A stretch of DNA of 64,000 nt from Tetracentron sinense (lineage: Eukaryota > Streptophyta > Magnoliopsida > Trochodendrales > Trochodendraceae): NCBI GenBank assembly GCA_015143295.1, contig CM026556.1, positions 21,824,547-21,888,546 on the forward strand, in the 5' to 3' direction. Of the stretch, positions 54,631 through 64,000 are shown in pieces (positions within the stretch are counted from its first letter, which is position 1; every line of letters begins with the position of its first letter). The notes under the pieces were generated by a model. That model had not been told where the DNA came from. It was given only the letters and a program-made list of their open reading frames with translations, and did no database searches. The position numbers and the translations under genes are program-made.

Positions 54631-54759
54631 CTTATGCACTTATTCAGATCATACAAGGATGAGACATGCCGTTCTTGGCGGATACGGACCATGCCTTATG
54701 CACTTATTCAGATCACACAGTAATGAGACATGCCGTTCTTGGCGGATACGGACCATGCC
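54631..54759. repeat. 63-bp tandem repeat inside solo LTR C
   Basis: TATGCACTTATTCAGATCA ... GAGACATGCCGTTCTTGGCG then GATACGGACCATGCC occurs twice with few changes. Shorter GCTTATGCTTATG and GTGAGA words around it extend a degenerate array over 54540-54800. The two overlapping frames there are shadows. Confidence 0.85.
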
Positions 54760-55700
54760 ATGCTTATGCTTGTAGTCCATATGTGTGACTTGTGAGACTC
54801 TTATCTTAACATACACGTGCATATGTGCTTAAGTGTCGAAATTAACATTCGAGTTGGTAATTGCTTAGATTCCGACCTCCCACCATGGAAACTCCACTAT
54901 ATTGTCCCATACCAAATAGTTAGAGAATTCCCGGTCTGAGAGATGTTCCTCTAAGTTCTTACCTTCCCGACTATCAATTCCCAAGCAAGTAATTAAGTGT
55001 ACTTAACAAACAATCACATATATATTTCTTATCATAATTCTTAACATCATTTATAATCCATTTACCACCATTTCATAAAAGTATCATAGCATTTATTCTC
55101 ACAGACATTTTCACAACCACCTTGAGTACACATAATATAAATCCATTGTTTCTCTACCTTTTCATGCATTCATCATATCATAATTTCATCCATACAATCC
55201 ATATATTCATCCACATCCACAATTAATCCCATCCTCCATACATTTCCCATCCTCCATACATTCTATCCACATTTAATCCACATTTCCAATCCACATATCC
55301 ATCCATAATTAGCTTGCTTCTTAGAAAATTAGGGAAAATGCATCAAACATCTATTTCTACCATTCCTAGCATCTTAACATTTACAAAACCTTAAATTAAA
55401 GTTGATTAGGATAGTATATCGACCTTAGGAATCCTTCCCTTGGATTCAAAACGCTCCCGAGACGATTTGGAGAAGCTTTGAGGACGATCTCCCAACTTTT
55501 CTCTCAATCTTCTAGCAACCTCCTTCTTCTCCAAGCAAAACCCTCTCTCAAAACCCTAGGGTTTCTCCCCTTTTTTGCCAAATTAGGTTAGAACCAGGTG
55601 GAGTATTTTAATATTTCGAGTAGGACCCCCTATTTATAGCCTCAAGGTCTGAGAACAAAAAGACCAAAAAGCCCTACTAAAAATCAGCAAAAACACGAAG

Positions 55701-55887
55701 GACCGAGCGATCGGTGGTAATGACCGAGCGATCGGTTGCCTACCGATCGATCGGTGTTTATGACCGGGCGATCGGTCAAAAACACACTCTCTGGAAAATT
55801 TCCCCATACAAAATTTTGGACCAGTCGATAGATACCGATCGATCGGTTTTGGACCGATCGATCGCTGGTTCTGACCGAGCGATCGGT
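55701..55887 (-). promoter_or_regulatory. CGATCGATCG palindrome cluster in U3 of solo LTR C
   Basis: Seven or eight units: GACCGAGCGATCGGT (55701, 55722, 55873), ACCGATCGATCGGT (two perfect 14-bp palindromes, at about 55743 and 55834), ACCGGGCGATCGGT and ACCGATCGATCGCT. They flank CTCTGGAAAATTTCCCCATA then CAAA, which is also found within the cluster of solo LTR A. The nearest unit is 60 bp upstream of the TATA box. Confidence 0.88.
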
Positions 55888-56580
55888 TCCTATAGGTTTT
55901 GACTCCCTTTACTGTTTTGGCCATAACTTTTTACTCGTTCATCGGATTTTGACGATTCAACTTGCGTTGGATTCGTCTCTCGAAAATGAACATTTCTGGC
56001 GTTTTAGAATTTCCAATTTCCACTTAATTAATAGACTAAATTGTCCCTAAAGTTGACTGATCTGCATTTCCATTAGACAAAACTCACTATTGACTTGACT
56101 TAAACTCAAAATGAGGAAAAACACTAAGCATGAACCTCGAAGAGGGTTCCAACACCTTTCTAATGGTTCAAGAATCACACAATTCCAGTAAACGGTGCTA
56201 AAACTAGAGCTTCCTAAAGTTTAGGGTGTGCTATGACATCCATCCGTTACAAGTTGATTAAGCCTAGTTTACACCACAATAATTAGGCATAAAAGAAAAA
56301 CAATAAACATCAAACATCACAAGGACTAAAATACCCTTAACACAATGAAATAAAAACATGAAAAAGATTCGGGTCTCTACAAAATGATCTTTATTTCAAG
56401 ATTCTAGAGCTGAAAATTTGGAAGGGCCATTAGCTTCCATTAGAGAAAGCTTTAAAGGAAAAAGAAGGTTCGTGTGGATCGCGAATGAGACTTGACATTT
56501 GTGAAGTTTTGTGAATATTGTTCAAACGTAAATTTGCCTTAACAATTTCAAAGTCGCAAAGATGATTGTTATTCCAACCT

Positions 56581-57504
56581 TCATTAAATAAAATCAATTA
56601 GAATCTTAGTCAAATCTTGAGATTCAATGTATGCCCCTCAAAAACTGTTTTTCTAAAATTAAAAAGAGGCATACTTTCAGTTCCTTAGGTACAACATAAT
56701 GTAATAACCACATTTTCAGTTATCTTTTTGTTTGGGACACTACACAAAAAAGATAATATATGAAATGTCAATTATGTTTAATACATAAAATTTGTGAAAC
56801 AATATTTAGATGGACTAATTATTGTCTTGATCAACTTTATATTATTGAATATCACTTTTGTGGGTTTGTATACTTGCCTTTCAAATCACTAGCCTTATAT
56901 ACCATTGCCCTTACGACAGTAATTTGATCAATTATGTAAAGATAATACAAATCATAAACATAGACGTAAAATATACAAATGAAAGAATTACTAACTCATT
57001 GAAGACGTTTTAAATTTTTGTACATATATGCTTTTCTACAATGGATCCAACAATTATACTGAAGATATTTCTGGAATGATTAAACTCAAACATCAATGTT
57101 CCCTGTAATTGAATAGTGAATTACAAAAAATTATTTGAAATGAATACTCAACTTTAAAAACTAGTAATCATATATGCTTCATAAGTGACAAAAATAACAT
57201 GAAACCTAGATAGATGTAGGCAGAAACTTACCCAATATTGTAATATATAACGAGTACTTGGTCATCCTTAGCTAAAGCTAATTTATTTGCTATCAATATT
57301 TACAGTTTGTTCTAGGTTAAGAAACATAAACTTGCTTTGCTCATTTCTAGCCCCAATAATTCATTTATTTTTCTAAAATAAATATCAATTGAAGGTGTAA
57401 GTCTTAAAGTTATAATAATAGGAATGAAAATAAAATAACTTTAATTCTTGAGTTGTCTCACCTTATGTATAACGAAATTAAATTTGCATTGGTATCCTTT
57501 TCAT
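56581..57504. other. AT-rich intergenic sequence, nothing recognised
   Basis: No coding or firm paired ends. GACACTACACAAAAAAGAT at about 56738 resembles a CACTA terminus, without a partner. Confidence 0.45.
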
Positions 57505-58112
57505 TACTACAAATATGCATATTAATCACGGTTTCATTTTCAAATACAATCATCGTGTTCACAGAAACCATGACACAATCCATTTGTAGGTGACATTTGC
57601 ATCTTCAGCAAATTCATAGAGAACTCTTAAGCGATAATCTGCCAGTATGAGGATGTAGTGATTCTGAAATTCATAATTTAAATACAAATGATATTTTTGT
57701 AATTTCCTAAAAAATGAGTATTTTAGTAATATTCCAGTGTAGTATTGTTTGACCATGAGAATAATTATAATCTTAGGTGGAATAATCTAAAATGAGCATA
57801 ACACATTTTAGTTTAGCGTTGAGTGTAACCAAATATAACTAATGAGTTTATTTAAGTAAAAAGGGCATAAAAGGATTTTAGTATAAATAAGTAGAGATAA
57901 CCTAATCTCTCATTTCATTAGAAAACCTAAATTTGAGAGAGAGAGCTTTGGGGAAGAAGGAAGAAGTAGATGAAGCTAGGGTTTTGGAGATTGAAGCTTG
58001 AAGAAAGAGATTCAAGGCCAAGATTCGGAGTTCATGCTAAGGAAAAATCAAAAGCTTGATGCAAACCCATTTGAGGGTTTTCCATATTCTAGAAACTCTA
58101 AAACTTTAGGGT

Positions 58113-60701
58113 TGTAGAACCCCAGAATTTAGGTTCACTGTTCATGTGAATAGTTCACTTCCCTACTGTATGTAAAGGCCTAAAGTCTTTCATGTGTTTT
58201 TGATTTGGGGAAAATATCTCAAAACAAGAGTATAATAATATACTAAGTATATAAAAGCATAGGGTATAAAATACCCTAAGAGTGAATGTAGAACCTTGAG
58301 AACCAAGTTCACAATGTTGTGAATAGTGCTGTGAATAGTGTCATGGACACAAGTCTTGTGAAAGTCAAGAGATATTTATGTAATTTAGTTTATGAGCAAT
58401 AATAAGAATGATTTAAATTAGTTTAAGTATTGTTGTTGGGTGTTTGAGATGAAATAACAAGAGTATGAAATACTTAATTTTAAGTGTTTTCAAGTCAAGG
58501 GTATGAAAGACCCTAAGTATTGGTAGGTGTGTTTGGGTAAAGGAAAGAGTAGAGTGTTATTATGGTGTTAGAAATGGGTTAGGTCACTGGTAAGAGCATG
58601 AAAAATGCTCTAAGGGTGTTTGTTTAAGGTCCTAAAGACCCTCTTGTGTGATCAAGACATAATCAAAGTTGTGAAGAAGAGTGATGCCTAAACATACCCT
58701 CACCTTTGAGGAGCTTTAGAATTCTCAGTGCTGATCGGAATTGATTGATTCTTGAAATTTTGGATAGCTATTGAAACACTTTTCGAGGTTCATGTTTACC
58801 ACTTTTTCAGATTTTGAGTCAACGTTGGGTCAAATGCCAGATTTCTGTAAACTGGTTTGCTGTAAATTTTGGTCTGCTGAAATTTATCCCAGGACCAGTC
58901 CACTTGTGGGCCCATTTACACCTTTTAGAACTCAAAATTAAGATTTGTAGAACCATTAAAGTTGTTCCTCTTTGAATAACGAGTCCAACACAAGCTGAAT
59001 CATTAAAATCCGATAAGCGAGTCAAAAGTTATGATCAAAATACCAAAGAGGGAAAAACCTGCCTAGGCAGAGTTTAAATTCGGCGACGAATTGTGTTGGG
59101 GCCGAATTTCGGCGACGAATTCAACCCAGAAATGGGCAAAAACGTCCAGTAATGAGCTGTAACTCATCACCAACCTTGGGGGATATTTTCATAAGGGGTT
59201 TTTGGATTTTTGGCAACCTTTAGACTATAAATAGAAGGGGATTTCGTGGGTTTCATGTACTCAAACCCTAAGCATAGATTTGGGGATTTTTGGAAGATAA
59301 GAAGAAGAAGAAACCTTTGATTTCTCAAAGAGTTCTGCTCAGACCAAACTGAAGCTAAATCTTTGCTTCTAAGGTGTGTACCTTACTAATTTTAGTGTTT
59401 TAGAGCTTGGGTTTTCTACCCAAGGTGGTTCTAAAATTCTGAAATAAAAAAAAGAGGTTTTCGATTTGTTTTCCAATTAAGGTTCCAGCTTTCTCAAAGC
59501 TTCAACCAAGTTTCCTCTAGCTTGATTATGATCCATAGAAGTGTAAAAATTTCCTTTTAAGGTAGATATAATCTACTATCTAGCCTTGTTATAAATTCTC
59601 TATGACTTCCATTTGTTATTCACTATATGATGTTTTCTACAAAAAGTAATCCTTTATGTTTAAGAAAGTCTAGATTTTTATGATGGATGATACTTTATGC
59701 ATATATCTCAATGCTATTAAGGTATTTTATGATTTTCATGATACTCAGAAGAGCTATGTGCTATGTTTAAGATATTCTAAGTCTAACATGATACTCAAAG
59801 TTCTCACATGTTATATTCCAAGTTTTCAAAGGATTATGCTATTATGTCAAAAGGTTTAGTCTCTCATGAATCAGATTTCTCATAAGTTGGATGTTTCAAA
59901 ATTCATAAGAAATGTTTAAGGAAACCTCATAAGAACTCACAAGTGATTTTGCGGGATCATAGATGCTCATAAGTATCTCAAAAGCTCATTCATATCTCAC
60001 AACGCATCATTCATATCTCACAAGGCATCATGTATATCTCACAAGGCATCATATGTGGCTCACATGACTCATAAGAACTCATAAGTACTCATAAGCATTC
60101 TTAAGAACTCATAAGTGATTGATTTACGTACGACCTCATAAGATATGTTTTGTTTTCTACGAAAGCTCAAAAGATAAGGTTTAAAAAGCTATGCACTTGT
60201 AAAAGTATGATTTCCAAGTTTGGTTTAAAGCATGAAATATGAATTGTTAATTCTCTATGTGCTCGCATGATATTGTTGCCTTATAACACTGTTAGCTAGT
60301 AGTTTGTACACACTGAGTATTCCATGCTCAGCCGAATTGTTGACTTCGGTAGGTTTTGCGGATGCACATGCTCCTGAGCCTTGGATAGAGGCGGAGTACT
60401 ACGAGCCGGAGCTTGCTATGGATCACTACTAGGATGATAGAGCTCTAGATAGGGGGCCCTATCTAGACTATTGTTGAGTGATGCGAGGGAGAGGGTCATG
60501 TATTTTGAAAGTGGGGAATGTCCACTTTATATTTTGTATAATCTGTTGGTTCGGACTTGGAATACAAACCACAGGTTTATGTTAGTTAGAATCTTGCTTC
60601 CGCTATGTAATTGCCTTGTGTGTTTTCACAGGATGATTTTGATATGATAAGTCACGAGCTAAAGCATCCCTAACTCCTAGGGGGTATTTTGGGTTGCGAC
60701 A
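58113..60701 (+). mobile_element. Gypsy-like solo LTR B, nested
   Basis: Starts TGTAGAACCCCAGAATTTAG and ends TATTTTGGGTTGCGACA, with a perfect 5-bp duplication AGGGT (58108-58112 and 60702-60706). TATA box GACTATAAATAGAAGG at 59223-59238. It is the same family as solo LTR A, in the other orientation. A short-period array of CTCATAAG / CTCACAAG words lies at 59930-60115. No gag-pol. Confidence 0.93.
59059..59121 (+). promoter_or_regulatory. Palindrome cluster in U3 of solo LTR B
   Basis: CTGCCTAGGCAG (perfect 12 bp, 59059-59070), AATTCGGCGACGAATT (6-bp arms around GCGA, 59077-59092) and TTTCGGCGACGAATT (59107-59121). They lie 100-165 bp upstream of the TATA box at 59223. Confidence 0.8.
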
Positions 60702-60838
60702 AGGGTTGAGGCAAGTAAACACCCTTGTTAGGCTTTAAATGCATTTCTTTATTATTTTTAATGTCTTCTTTAGTGTAATAAATGCTTAGAATCAATCTAG
60801 GAGGGAATGTGGTTGATTTCCCGAAATTTGTGAGCAGA

Positions 60839-60950
60839 CCGTTCGAACGGCCTGTCCACCATTCGAACGGTGGTTGCTACTATTTGTTTAAAAATATTAA
60901 TTGTTCTCTCTTGAAACTGTTCGAACGATCGTATGACCATTCGAACTGTT
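60839..60950 (+). repeat. GTTCGAAC palindrome cluster in solo LTR D
   Basis: CCGTTCGAACGG (perfect 12 bp, 60839-60850), CCATTCGAACGGTGG (60859), GTTCGAAC (60919) and CATTCGAACTGTT (60938). Unlike LTRs A, B and C, this cluster is downstream of the LTR's TATA box (about 350 bp once LTR B is removed), in the transcribed part. Confidence 0.8.
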
Positions 60951-62091
60951 ATGTACACTGTTAGACTATAGGTGACTTAACTTGAAATGTACGGTGTACA
61001 ATTTCACCCTTGGCCTTGAGGTGTTGCTGGGGGCCGCCAACTAGAGGTATAGGTGTGCAATCCGAAAATCGTGCCCATGAGGCGTTGCCAAGGCCGCCGT
61101 AGGAGATTAGACATGTGATCCAATAGGTGTTGCCGAGGGCCACTGGATGTTAACCAAGTAATTCAAATGGAGAAAATGAATTGACTTGCGTTGTCATTAA
61201 CTGCATATTGAGTGAAATGTAATAATAACGTATGATTGCATCTATTGCATGTGTTATGCGTGTTCATTTGCGGACCTATGTGCTCACCCTTGCTATATTG
61301 ACCTTTTCAGGAGATATCTGAAGGTTTATAGAAGCTCTTGAGGAGATGAGAGCATAGAAGAATATTTCTTTATCGCCTTTTGAGTGTGAGTGATTGTAGG
61401 GAGGAATCTTTTTGAGAACATAGTCACACTTTATACTCTGTTTAAACACTTTATAGTATGCTCATTATGTATACATCTGTAATAGTTTTATATGTTGATA
61501 AAATGCATTCACTTTTGGGTTTTGTCCCAGGTTCACGCTTTGAAAACCTATACAAATACAAGGTATATTGTGTATATGGATTTCGGGGTGTGATAGAGGA
61601 TTTGGGACAAACATTGAGAATGTCAACATTAATGAAATCAGAGAGGCTATGTGATTCTGAGAATCAAGATTGTCAGACAGAAGGACGGGTTAACCTTTAC
61701 CCATGAGTGGTTTTTTATAGAATTGATAGTGTTTTTTGGAAAAATTACCAGTCAAAAATATCTTTTAATGCCAAAAATACTAATTACTTTTGTAATGGAA
61801 ATTAGACTGATAGTAACTCCTATTTATTCATATAAATCGCGATTGAGATTGCGCAAAGTTTTTGACAGAATTTGAGATCACAGTTATAAATGGAAACGTG
61901 ATTATAAAATCTCGTAGGAACTATTAAATCACAATTACTAAATAATCATGATCATAAATATTTTTAAACATCACTATTTTAATATAACAACGATCTTATG
62001 TTGACAATAAAATTTAATTAGAATTTACTTGATTTCCTATCATGATTATACAACAACTGTGATTGTATTTATTGTCTATAAATTTTCTAGG

Positions 62092-62553
62092 GCAGTAAAT
62101 GGAGCGGATTCGGAGCAGATATTAGTATATCTGAATTCATATTCGAAAATCTGAATCCGAATAAATATTTGGCGGATAGTGAGATATGATATCCGTATCT
62201 GACTTCGATTAAAATATTCGAATTCGGATAGTATCCGAATTATCCAATTACTTTTTAAAAAGTTTTAAAAAATTAAATTTATATTTAAAAAATGAATGAA
62301 TAAATAAATTTTTATTTTTAAAAAATATTTCAAAGGTTATATTAATTTTTTTAAATTTAAAATATATTATTTATTTATATTACATAAGCGGATGGATATT
62401 TATCGGATCGGATATACTAGTATCCAATTATAAACGAATAACAAATTTACTATCCGAATTCACTCCGCTATCTACTTATTCAGATAATTATCCAATTAAG
62501 CGAATTCGGATACGAATCAGATATGGATAATATCCCCATCCGTTTACAACCAT
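62092..62553. mobile_element. TIR element with ATCCGAAT subterminal words
   Basis: Left GGGCAGTAAATGGAGCGGAT; right (ATATCCCCATCCGTTTACAA then CC). Words such as GAATTCGGATA, AATCTGAATCCGAA, TATCCGAATTCACTCCGC and ATTCGGATACGAATCAG fill the two sides in inverted orientation around an AT-rich centre. It resembles the GAGCCGAGC element (6822-7306) in design and in its GTAAA(C/T)G near-terminal word. Confidence 0.75.
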
Positions 62554-62555
62554 AC

Positions 62556-63110
62556 ATATGTCCATTTTAACCCCTATTTATTATGGTTAAGATTGACTAA
62601 CCCTTGAGGTTGAACAATATCTTAGTTTTTAGAAAAATATTTAAAAAATAAGGTTAATATTTTTAAAAAGAAAACCAAAATAATATTGGACTCCTTGGAG
62701 TCTGGTTACGTCCCACAAGTCAACACGTATCCTATTTAAGACCCTTTAATTGTGATTAAGATTCACTAACCCTTAGGGCCGGTTCAACTATCTAACCTTG
62801 ATTTTTAGAAAAATGATATTAGCTCTAAAAGGTAAAGTTGTTAACTAGAGTTAAAAGACCACTTAAATGACTTGAGAAATGCTAGCCCTACTCTTACCCT
62901 CCACCAATCACCTATCCATTCTGCAATGATTAAAATACTCTCAGAAATGATCAAAGCACTTTCTCACACACAAAAAAAAGGGATAGGTGATTGGTGGAGG
63001 GTGAGAGTATGGGGTTGACTGATAGTAGGGCACTCTTTAATAGGTTTTTGTGTTATTGAGGATTCCAAGTGCAATCGCAATTGACGGTAATCCGATCTTA
63101 AAAACAATTT
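62556..63110. repeat. Foldback family copy with a nested MITE
   Basis: Left half: TATGTCCATTTTAACCCC, TTATGGTTAAGATTGACTAA, CCCTTGAGGTTGAAC and TTAAGACCC ... GTGATTAAGATTCACTAACC CTTAGGG words. Right: TGCAATCGCAATTGACGG then TAATCCGATC. In the middle, 62888-63038 is a separate inverted repeat: CCCTACTCTTACCCTCCACC, AATCACCTATCC mirrored by GGATAGGTGATTGGTGGAGG, GTGAGAGTATGGGG. Confidence 0.72.
62888..63038. mobile_element. Short MITE, about 150 bp
   Basis: CTAGCCCTACTCTTACCCTC then CACCAATCACCTATCC pairs with GGATAGGTGATTGGTGGAGG then GTGAGAGTATGGGG. A perfect 22-bp arm (CCTCCACCAATCACCTATCC core) is followed by about 75 bp of spacer. It is inserted in the foldback repeat around it. Confidence 0.8.
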
Positions 63111-63559
63111 TTTTTTTTACTTTGAATATCATTTATCTACGGTAGTCGGATTGAAGTCTTGAGAAAAATTCAAAGCGTACAATTGTGACTGACTTTTCTA
63201 TAACGCTATCCAATCTAGACATGAGAGGTAGATAGAGAATTTTACTCTCATAAGATATCTATCACATGCGCCTACTGGATGAGTCCGTTTGACTGTGTGA
63301 GTGTGTTTAGCGTGTGTTACTTGATACCCTTTCAACCAATCCATAGAATATGTTATCCACCGAGCATAACCATCTAAATTGATCCATTGATGTCGTTGAT
63401 CAGATAGCAAATAAATGCTAGGAAGTAGTTGATAGATTTGTGGTGTTTGCGTGCCATTCACGTTAGCATCTTCCTATTACATCGCATCTTCCTCCACAAC
63501 ATTAATCCCACGTTGCCTAAATGTCATGTTCATGGTCGAGGAGGGAACTGATTGGTGCC
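63111..63559. other. Intergenic; unrecognised open frame 63198-63461 (minus)
   Basis: The minus frame of 87 codons begins MNGTQTPQIYQLLPSIYLLS and contains INLDGYARWITYSMDWLKG. I recognise no family. It lacks a promoter context and may be a remnant of a transposon protein or chance. Nothing else is seen here. Confidence 0.3.
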
Positions 63560-63870
63560 TCAACAAAGAATTTTTTTTTTTTAAAATTAATCATAAAGTT
63601 AAAATTTCTTAACCTAGAGTTAAATTTTTTTTTAAAAAAATTAGGATAAAACCTCTTAAACCTACTTAGGACCAAGACCACCGAGACCATGTTCTAAGAG
63701 CATGGTATTTCAGGTAAACCCTACCATTTGAAATGGGCCCACCTAAAATCTCATGCTCTTCAATAAATTTTAATCATGTTTAATATGAGTTAAAATAAAC
63801 ACGTGCTTACCTTTGGATGTGATTTAACTATCCCGAGTTCAATCACATTCGGCTTGATCTCGTTGCTTGT
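63560..63870. repeat. Foldback family copy, diverged
   Basis: Contains AATTAATCATAAAGTTAAAA, TTAACCTAGAGTTAAATTT, TTTTAATCATGTTTAATATG then AGTTAAAATAAACACGTGCT, and GAGTTCAATCACATTCGGC, the terminal arm of the family. The other arm is partly lost. Confidence 0.6.
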
Positions 63871-64000
63871 GCGTAGTTAAATTCAAAATTAATACATTAA
63901 AAATTGCTGAGTAGAGATAAGAACAAAGACAGCAGCAGCCCCTCGTCTAGTCCATTGGGCTAGCTTTTAATCTACTCCACTAAAAAAAATAGAAGTTAAT
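63871..64000. other. Window end, nothing firm
   Basis: CCCCTCGTCTAGTCCATTGG then GCTAGC (63940-63965) might be a SINE head read on the minus strand (GCTAGCCCAATGG, A-box-like), but the rest would lie outside the window. Confidence 0.25.

Larger units (their letters stand above)
53946..56381 (-). mobile_element. Gypsy-like solo LTR C, nested
   Basis: Starts TGTAACGACCCCAAAATCCC and ends TCGGGTCTCTACA. A perfect 5-bp duplication AAATG (53941-53945 and 56382-56386). Minus orientation follows from the TATA box (complement CTATTTATAGCC, 55630-55641). Its CCGGCTGAGTACAAAGGTAC and related stretches align in style with solo LTRs A and B (CACTGAGTATTCCATGCTCA), so it is a relative. No coding. Confidence 0.93.
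52063..56580 (+). mobile_element. Copia-type LTR, interrupted by solo LTR C
   Basis: Starts TGTTGGACATATATGCCCTC, continues with GGATACCCTATGGAATACAC, a sequence arrangement typical of long Angela/SIRE-like copia LTRs. It has a TATA box (CCTATATATATATGAGTGG, about 53750) followed by a CT-rich leader, and probably ends near ATTGTTATTCCAACC (about 56578). The 53946-56381 insertion separates its two parts. No internal coding follows, so it is a solo or truncated LTR. The right end is approximate. Confidence 0.75.
57654..61595 (+). mobile_element. Solo LTR D, containing solo LTR B
   Basis: Starts TGTAGTGATTCTG and ends TTTCGGGGTGTGATA, with a perfect 5-bp duplication GAGGA (57649-57653 and 61596-61600). 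The final CA appears mutated to TA. TATA box AGTATAAATAAGT at about 57877-57889 shows plus orientation. Without LTR B it is about 1.35 kb. A degenerate ~60-bp array with GAGGTGTTGCTGGGGGCCGC and GAGGCGTTGCCAAGGCCGC lies at 61015-61145. Frames there are chance frames. Confidence 0.85.
57505..62098. mobile_element. Possible CACTA-like relic around nested LTRs
   Basis: Starts TACTACAAATATGCATATTA then ATCACGGTTTC and ends near GTGATTGTATTTATTGTC then TATAAATTTTCTAG. Subterminal words (ATCACGG, AATCATGATC, AACGATC, AACTGTGATT) occur on both sides. Removing solo LTR D (57654-61595) leaves about 650 bp. No transposase. Ends are weak. Confidence 0.35.

Noticed and set aside
1..64000. CRISPR arrays, operons, riboswitches, bacterial-type defence systems
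   Set aside because: The window is plant nuclear DNA with spliced genes and retrotransposons; no regular spacer-repeat array or prokaryotic gene cluster is present.

Overview
This is nuclear DNA from a flowering plant. It has GT-AG introns, very low gene density, nested LTR retrotransposons (Ty1/copia and Ty3/gypsy types), hAT-like and Tourist-like TIR elements, tRNA-derived SINEs and LINE 3' ends. The species cannot be read from the sequence. One host gene with giant, transposon-filled introns suggests a TE-rich eudicot or early-diverging angiosperm.

The one protein-coding host gene I can support is a plus-strand LAZ1 / DUF300 homologue (organic solute transporter alpha/TMEM184 family). Its first exon(s) lie left of the window. 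Six exons are present: 2281-2389, 16889-17073, 17146-17234, 17469-17724, 40745-40990 and 41098-41385. They join in frame into about 390 codons ending in a stop. Two introns are exceptional: 14.5 kb (2390-16888) and 23.0 kb (17725-40744). Just after the first visible exon is a decayed tandem copy of that exon with part of its intron.

Intron 2390-16888 holds a decayed minus-strand copia (about 2.78-7.95 kb) with a hAT-like MITE inside it, a TATCGG-type TIR element (9060-10074), a LINE 3' end (about 10.9-11.25 kb), a decayed plus-strand copia (about 11.5-14.68 kb) and several tandem duplications. Intron 17725-40744 holds the pieces of a second minus-strand copia, in the right order but scattered over 17.9-35.4 kb by later insertions: a hAT relic (18130-26027) containing a TATCGG element (18345-24596) containing a copia-like solo LTR (20210-24393) containing a gypsy-like solo LTR (21051-23822); an insertion with inverted LTRs (27236-30150); a third TATCGG element (30681-32821); and another solo LTR (32905-34310). 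Further right is a second nest, 35.9-39.2 kb: TIR element > TIR element > solo LTR > TIR element > TIR element.

Downstream of the gene (41.4-64 kb) I see no convincing protein gene. There are two SINEs, several MITEs (one inside another), a long-TIR element with unexplained internal sequence (47643-48859), a copia-type LTR with a gypsy-type solo LTR inside it, a doubly nested solo LTR (57654-61595 with 58113-60701 inside), and seven or more copies or fragments of one foldback family carrying CCCTAAGGGTT-like motifs.

The most interesting unexplained pattern is that several unrelated solo LTRs carry clusters of short palindromes whose core differs from LTR to LTR. In at least four of them the cluster lies just upstream of the LTR's TATA box. 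Examples are CGGTCGACCG, ACCGATCGATCGGT, CTGCCTAGGCAG and ACTCGTCGACGAGT. A second pattern is a group of TIR elements sharing a CATGGTTCAAAA-like end and about 8-bp target duplications, each with its own subterminal repeated word (TATCGG, TTACGTAACG or ACTCG).
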